18,112 nucleotides of DNA, from the NCBI GenBank assembly GCA_002428605.1, contig DIXH01000031.1, positions 43,289 through 61,400 on the forward strand. Direction: 5' to 3'. Positions 14,116 to 18,112 of the stretch are shown one piece after another. Position 1 is the stretch's first letter. The number at the start of each line of letters is the position of its first letter. This DNA comes from Clostridiaceae bacterium UBA6085 (GTDB taxonomy: Bacteria > Bacillota > Clostridia > Clostridiales > Clostridiaceae). A program made the position numbers and the translations under genes. Below the pieces are notes generated by a model. The model had not been told where the DNA came from. It worked only from the letters and a program-made list of their open reading frames with translations, and did no database searches.

Positions 14116-15001
14116 TCTGACCTCCAAGCAGGCCGAAAGCCTTCATTGCAGCCTCAACCTTCACAAGGCTTGGTTCAGTGATCTCCCAAAGGGGAAGCCT
14201 CAGTATCCCTGAGTCGAGCCCTTCGAGCTTCATTGCAGCCTTGAGTGGAATCGGGTTTGTTTCAATGAACATGGCGCTTGTGATGTCGAAGGTAGCCATC
14301 TGAAGCCTGAGGGCCTCCTTGACGTCTCCCTCGAGAAAAGCCTTCGTCATGTCGCTTATGGCCTTGGGTATGAGGTTTCCTGTGACTGAGATCACTCCGT
14401 CTCCTCCAAGTGCCATTATCGGAACCACCTGGTCGTCATTTCCTGAGAATATCTGGAAATCTTCCGGAAGAAGCCTTCTTATCCTGGCAATCTGGGCTAT
14501 ATCCCCGGAAGCTTCCTTGACAGCCTTTACATTGCCAAGTGTTGCAAGCCTCTTCAGATTTTCAGCTGAAATGTTCATTCCGGTCCTTGAAGGAACGTTG
14601 TATACTACAATTGGAATATTGACTTCATCGTTTATGGCCTTGAAATGCCTGTACAGGCCTTCAGGACTGGTCTTGTTGTAATATGGGTTGATTATGAGAA
14701 GGGCGTCTGCTCCGACGCTCTCTGCGTATTTGCTCATGGCAATGCTCGCGCTTGTGTTGTTCGTTCCAGTGCCTGCTATGACAGGTATCCTGCCTGCGAT
14801 GACCTCGACTGTGAACTTGATCGCTTCCTTCTTTTCAGTCTCAGTCATTGTCGATGCTTCACCTGTTGTTCCGCATACTATTATAGCATTGGTACCCTGC
14901 TCAACATGCCAGTTGAGAAGTGTCCTGAACCTGTCCCAGTCGATTCCGGTTTCCGTAAAGGGAGTTATTATGGCTACTCCCGCACCTCTGAAAATTGCCA
15001 T
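14108..15001 (-). CDS. dapA: 4-hydroxy-tetrahydrodipicolinate synthase
   Basis: DapA condenses pyruvate with aspartate semialdehyde, the first committed step to diaminopimelate. The 297-residue TIM-barrel product shows the family hallmarks. They are GTTGE at residues 44-48, Y134 in VVYNVPSRTG with R139, and the Schiff-base lysine K162 in AVKEASGD. The length is typical. Its ATG starts 1 nt after the asd stop, with GGAAGGAG lying inside the end of asd. Its own 3' end overlaps dapB. The order asd-dapA-dapB matches consecutive pathway steps. Lysine feedback cannot be judged from sequence alone. Confidence 0.98.
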   Translation of the reverse strand: MAIFRGAGVAIITPFTETGIDWDRFRTLLNWHVEQGTNAIIVCGTTGEASTMTETEKKEAIKFTVEVIAGRIPVIAGTGTNNTSASIAMSKYAESVGADALLIINPYYNKTSPEGLYRHFKAINDEVNIPIVVYNVPSRTGMNISAENLKRLATLGNVKAVKEASGDIAQIARIRRLLPEDFQIFSGNDDQVVPIMALGGDGVISVTGNLIPKAISDMTKAFLEGDVKEALRLQMATFDITSAMFIETNPIPLKAAMKLEGLDSGILRLPLWEITEPSLVKVEAAMKAFGLLGGQNG

Positions 15002-15002
15002 A

Positions 15003-16013
15003 TTACTCTGCTCCTTCCAATAATCCCATTTCTGCGAGCTTCTCAGCTATCTGTACCGCGTTTAGCGCTGCACCCTTTCTGATGTTGTCTGATACTATCC
15101 ACAGGTTAAGGGTATTTTTATTTGAATAGTCTCTCCTGATCCTTCCGACATATACCGGGTCCTTACCGGCGACATAGAGAGGCATCGGATACTTGAGATT
15201 GGCAGTATCATCTTCAACAACCACACCTTCGGTGTTCGAAAGCAGCTCGAACACTTCCCTGAGTTCGAAATCGCTCTTGAGCTCCACATTTACGCTTTCG
15301 CTGTGGCTTGTAACTACAGGGACCCTCACACATGTGGCGGTAACCCTGAGGTCCGGAAGGGACAGGATCTTCCTGGTCTCGTTGACCATCTTCATCTCTT
15401 CCTTCGTATAGCCGTTATCAAGGAACGTATCGATCTGAGGTATCAGGTTTCCCGCTATGTCATACTGGAACTTCTTGGGCTTCTCTCCCTTGAGTCCGTT
15501 CTGGAGGTCCTCTATGCCCTGTATGCCTGCTCCGGCAACTGCCTGATATGTCGAGTACACTACTCGTTCGAGGCCGTACCGGTCGGACAGGGCCTTGAGA
15601 ACAGGCATCGCCTGTATAGTTGAGCAGTTTGGGTTTGCTATTATTCCCTTATGGTCCCTAAGAGCATCAGGATTTACCTCAGGAACCACCAAAGGCACTT
15701 CCTTGTCCATCCTCCATGCGCTGGAATTGTCTATTACAACTGCCCCTATCTCGACAAAGTACTTTGCAAATTCAAGGCTCGTGTCGCCTCCTGCAGAAAA
15801 AAGTGCAATATCTATATCCTTGTCAAGGATGTTCTCTTTCTTAAGCTCTATGACCTTATAGCTCTTACCCTTATATTCAACTTCCTTGCCTGCAGATTTT
15901 TTAGATGCGTACATGTACAGGTTCTTTACCGGAAAGTTCTTTTCGGAAAGGATCTCAAGCATCTTAGTTCCAACAAGGCCTGTCGCGCCTACTACCGCTA
16001 CATCATATTGCAT
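15003..16013 (-). CDS. asd: Aspartate-semialdehyde dehydrogenase
   Basis: Asd reduces aspartyl-4-phosphate to aspartate semialdehyde with NADPH, feeding lysine, diaminopimelate, threonine and methionine synthesis. The 336-residue product has the nucleotide-binding GATGLVG at residues 9-15, the catalytic cysteine C130 in ANPNCSTI, and a catalytic histidine H238 in RVPVVTSHSES. The ATG at 16013 has GGAGG 9 nt upstream on the complement. This is the first gene of the asd-dapA-dapB operon. No lysC or dapD/dapL-type gene is in the window. The leader is short and I see no lysine riboswitch. Confidence 0.97.
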   Translation of the reverse strand: MQYDVAVVGATGLVGTKMLEILSEKNFPVKNLYMYASKKSAGKEVEYKGKSYKVIELKKENILDKDIDIALFSAGGDTSLEFAKYFVEIGAVVIDNSSAWRMDKEVPLVVPEVNPDALRDHKGIIANPNCSTIQAMPVLKALSDRYGLERVVYSTYQAVAGAGIQGIEDLQNGLKGEKPKKFQYDIAGNLIPQIDTFLDNGYTKEEMKMVNETRKILSLPDLRVTATCVRVPVVTSHSESVNVELKSDFELREVFELLSNTEGVVVEDDTANLKYPMPLYVAGKDPVYVGRIRRDYSNKNTLNLWIVSDNIRKGAALNAVQIAEKLAEMGLLEGAE

Positions 16014-16045
16014 AATTAGTTACCTCCGCTTCAATAATTATTTCT

Positions 16046-16051
16046 ATTATA
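16046..16051 (-). promoter_or_regulatory. -10 element for the asd-dapA-dapB operon
   Basis: TATAAT on the complement (16051-16046) places the start about 25 nt before the asd ATG. The best -35 at 17 bp (TGTATT) is poor. This leaves no room for a leader riboswitch if it is the main promoter. Confidence 0.5.
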
Positions 16052-16059
16052 GTATCATA

Positions 16060-16088
16060 TTGATTAAAAATACAGCAAATGGTTCAAT
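16060..16088 (+). promoter_or_regulatory. Possible promoter for the methyltransferase-hslO pair
   Basis: TTGATT (16060-16065), a 17-bp spacer and TTCAAT (16083-16088) with TGG before the -10. The boxes are imperfect. It lies back to back with the asd promoter, within about 10 bp. Confidence 0.4.
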
Positions 16089-16126
16089 TATTTACAGGAC
16101 AATGAATACATTTTTTGGGAGGACCT

Positions 16127-16861
16127 ATGGAAAGCTACTCAGGATTTTCAAAATTATACGACAAGCTCATATTGGAGGATGTTGATTATGATGCTTTCGC
16201 AAGCTTCATATTATCAATGAAGGAAAAGGGTGGAAGCTATCTTGACGCCGCCTGCGGTACCGGAAACATTTCCCTTCGCATAGCCCCGTACTTCAAGGAC
16301 ACTACCCTTATCGACCTTTCGGAGGACATGCTGACTCTTGCTGTAAAGAAGCTCGATTCTCTTGGCATCACGACAAGGGCATTCAACATACCCATGGAGG
16401 ATATGCGGTTTGAGGAGTCCTTCTCTCTGATCACATCGGTACTGGACTCTGTAAACTACCTTATCGAAGACGGCCAGGCAGAAAAGTTCTTCAAGGCAGC
16501 CTATGACCACCTCGAGGAAGAGGGGCTCTTTGTCTTCGACATAAACTCAAGCTATAAGCTTACTGAGATACTTGGCGACAACGATTATGTATATACCTCT
16601 GACGATATAGTGTATACCTGGGAGAACTCTATTGAAGACGGTATCGTCGAGATGTACCTGAATTTTTTTGTCAGGGAGGGGAGACATTACGAGAGGGTGG
16701 AGGAGCTGCATCATGAAAAAGTCTTTTCAGAGCAGGAACTTATTGATATACTTCATAGGATAGGCTTCAAGGATATCGAATCATGGGATTCCTATTCAGA
16801 GAAACGTCCTGACGATGAAACTGAAAGGATAACCTTCACAGCCTGGAAACGGAGGAAATAA
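16127..16861 (+). CDS. Class I SAM-dependent methyltransferase
   Basis: The 244-residue product has motif I as LDAACGTGN (residues 39-47) for S-adenosylmethionine binding. An acidic residue follows at the end of strand 2 (TTLIDLSEDML), and the central strand segment ITSVLDSVNYL comes later. It resembles the YqeM/small-molecule methyltransferase group, but the substrate cannot be named. No membrane segment is present. The ATG at 16127 is 4 nt after GGGAGG (16117-16122). A TTG at 16115 in frame overlaps that ribosome-binding site and is rejected. Its stop is 2 nt before hslO, whose ribosome-binding site is inside this gene, so the two are cotranscribed and probably coupled. Confidence 0.88.
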   Translation: MESYSGFSKLYDKLILEDVDYDAFASFILSMKEKGGSYLDAACGTGNISLRIAPYFKDTTLIDLSEDMLTLAVKKLDSLGITTRAFNIPMEDMRFEESFSLITSVLDSVNYLIEDGQAEKFFKAAYDHLEEEGLFVFDINSSYKLTEILGDNDYVYTSDDIVYTWENSIEDGIVEMYLNFFVREGRHYERVEELHHEKVFSEQELIDILHRIGFKDIESWDSYSEKRPDDETERITFTAWKRRK

Positions 16862-16863
16862 CA

Positions 16864-17751
16864 ATGGATATAATGATCAAGGCGATGGCCCAGAACGGGG
16901 ACGTCAGAATCATAGCAGCGGAGACGACTGACCTTGTCGGTGAGGCCACAAGGGTACACGGGACAAGCCCGACAGCTACCGCGGCATTCGGAAGGATGCT
17001 TACTGCAGGTTCGATAATGGGCTCCATGCTCAAGAACAGGGAAGACTCGATAACCATACAGATAGATGGCGGAGGACCTGCAAAGGGGATACTTGTCACA
17101 GGAAGGACCAACGGATTGGTAAAAGGTTACATAGTCGACCCTGAAGCGGACCTGCCTCTTAATGAAAAGGGAAAGCTTGATGTAGGCGGCCTCATAGGCA
17201 AGGAAGGGAACCTTACCGTCATAATGGACCAGGGCCTCAGGGAGCCGTATGTCAGCTCGGTCCCCATATATACGGGAGAAATAGCGGAGGACCTTGCCTT
17301 TTACTACACGACATCAGAGCAGCTGCCTTCAGCAGTATCCCTCGGAGTCCTTGTTGACACCGATGGATCGGTTAAAAAGGCCGGCGGCTTCATGATACAG
17401 ATGATGCCGGGTGCGAATGAACACATTGCAGACATAATCATGTACAGGCTGGAGGAGATCCCAAGCCTTACTACTATGCTATCAGACGGCAAGTCAATTA
17501 AGGACATCATCTCCTATATATTCGAGGACATGGGACTCGAAATCCATGAGGAGAAAGTTCCTGCGCTCTACTGCGACTGCTCGAGGGCATCAGTTGAGAA
17601 GGCGCTGATCTCAATCGGAACTGAAGAGCTCAGGAAGATATGTGATGATGGCAAAGACGAAGAACTTGTCTGCCACTTCTGCAACACCACCTATACCTTC
17701 ACGAACAGCGACCTGAAGAAGCTGATTTCGGAGCTCGAATCGGGAAAATAG
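16864..17751 (+). CDS. hslO: Hsp33 redox-regulated chaperone
   Basis: Hsp33 is a cytoplasmic holdase that becomes active on oxidative unfolding, when zinc is released from four cysteines. The 295-residue product has the family N-terminal domain (motifs GTSPTATAAFGRML and QIDGGGPAKGILV). The C-terminal zinc center is C237-x-C239 and C270-x2-C273, all four present. The length is typical. ATG 16864 is 8 nt after GGAGG (16851-16855) within the end of the methyltransferase gene. A later ATG at 16873 also exists but is less well placed. No clear terminator follows before the HU promoter. In an anaerobe, this gene suggests protection during oxygen or hypochlorous stress (inference). Confidence 0.97.
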   Translation: MDIMIKAMAQNGDVRIIAAETTDLVGEATRVHGTSPTATAAFGRMLTAGSIMGSMLKNREDSITIQIDGGGPAKGILVTGRTNGLVKGYIVDPEADLPLNEKGKLDVGGLIGKEGNLTVIMDQGLREPYVSSVPIYTGEIAEDLAFYYTTSEQLPSAVSLGVLVDTDGSVKKAGGFMIQMMPGANEHIADIIMYRLEEIPSLTTMLSDGKSIKDIISYIFEDMGLEIHEEKVPALYCDCSRASVEKALISIGTEELRKICDDGKDEELVCHFCNTTYTFTNSDLKKLISELESGK

Positions 17752-17782
17752 CCTGAATATTAGGCAGAAACAGCCTTGGCAC

Positions 17783-17811
17783 TTGATTTTCCGGCTGATT
17801 TGAAGCATAAT
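17783..17811 (+). promoter_or_regulatory. Promoter for the HU-family gene
   Basis: TTGATT (17783-17788), a 17-bp spacer and CATAAT (17806-17811). The predicted start near 17818 leaves a leader of about 29 nt containing AAGGAGG (17833-17839). Confidence 0.6.
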
Positions 17812-17846
17812 AGTATTTGCGTTTTATATTTTAAGGAGGACTGAAA

Positions 17847-18112
17847 ATGAACAAAGCAGACCTGGTAGCTAAAATAGCGGAGAAGACCGCTTTCACAAAG
17901 AAGGATTCAGAGCTTGCCCTCAAGGCAGCCATCGAGACCATAGTCGAGGCACTCTCATCAGGAGAGAAGGTACAGCTTTCAGGCTTCGGAACTTTCGAAG
18001 TCAAGGAGAGAAAGGCAAGGGTAGGAAGGAATCCTAAGACAAACGAGGAGATCCAGATACCGGCATTCAAGCAGCCGGCATTCAAGGCAGGCAAGGACCT
18101 TAAGGAAATAGT
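17847..18112 (+). CDS. hup: HU family nucleoid DNA-binding protein, 3'-truncated by window edge
   Basis: HU is an abundant dimeric histone-like protein that bends and compacts DNA. The 88 complete codons visible begin MNKADLVAKIAEKT and contain LSGFGTFEVKERKARVGRNP, the start of the DNA-binding arm, and then QIPAFKQPAFKAGKDLK. Family length is about 90-92 residues, so only the last few residues lie beyond the window. ATG 17847 is 7 nt after AAGGAGG. HU and IHF share the fold; the HU-type signature and host group favour HU. Confidence 0.97.
   Translation, partial: MNKADLVAKIAEKTAFTKKDSELALKAAIETIVEALSSGEKVQLSGFGTFEVKERKARVGRNPKTNEEIQIPAFKQPAFKAGKDLKEI

Noticed and set aside
17751..17782. Terminator after hslO
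   Set aside because: Only a 4-bp GCCT/AGGC pairing and a 5-bp CAGCC/GGCTG pairing are seen, without a T-tract, so the end of the transcript cannot be placed.

Overview
The window reads as a chromosomal segment from a low- to mid-GC member of the Bacillota, most likely class Clostridia and probably an anaerobe. The basis is a valS gene behind a T-box leader, strong GGAGG ribosome-binding sites, sigma-A type promoters, a DUF4364-type gene, a tandem-OB SSB-like protein, and a very large acyl-CoA dehydratase activase fusion typical of anaerobes. Arginine is often encoded by AGG and several genes begin with GTG or TTG. I assign no genus. I see no phage, transposon, CRISPR, rRNA or tRNA signatures.

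Layout, left to right on the + strand. A 5'-truncated M16 zinc protease overlaps its ribosome-binding site with recX, and the pair ends in a terminator. An AT-rich gap of about 240 bp with an extended -10 promoter leads to a 1425-residue protein. That protein fuses two ASKHA-type activase modules, a cysteine-rich DUF2229-like linker and 2-hydroxyacyl-CoA dehydratase-like modules. A perfect TTGACA/TATAAT promoter overlaps its stop codon and drives a valine-type T-box leader, valS and folC. The folC gene has an unexplained hairpin leader. The nfo gene (endonuclease IV) follows and ends in a bidirectional terminator.

In the middle, a DUF4364-like gene (- strand) is divergent from a tandem-OB SSB-like gene (+). 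Next comes a monocistronic 53-residue two-pass membrane protein. The - strand operon asd-dapA-dapB encodes three consecutive steps from aspartyl phosphate to tetrahydrodipicolinate, feeding lysine and peptidoglycan synthesis. Divergent from asd are a class I methyltransferase and hslO (Hsp33), which are tightly coupled. The window ends inside an HU-family gene.

Most of this is conserved housekeeping: translation (valS), folate (folC), DNA repair (nfo, recX, SSB-like, HU), proteostasis (M16, Hsp33) and diaminopimelate synthesis. The least understood items are the giant activase fusion with its misplaced ribosome-binding site, the folC leader, and the small membrane protein. I did not find a convincing multi-gene novel system. 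Coding starts were set by ribosome-binding site, family N-terminus and promoter position, so several are shorter than the longest possible frame.
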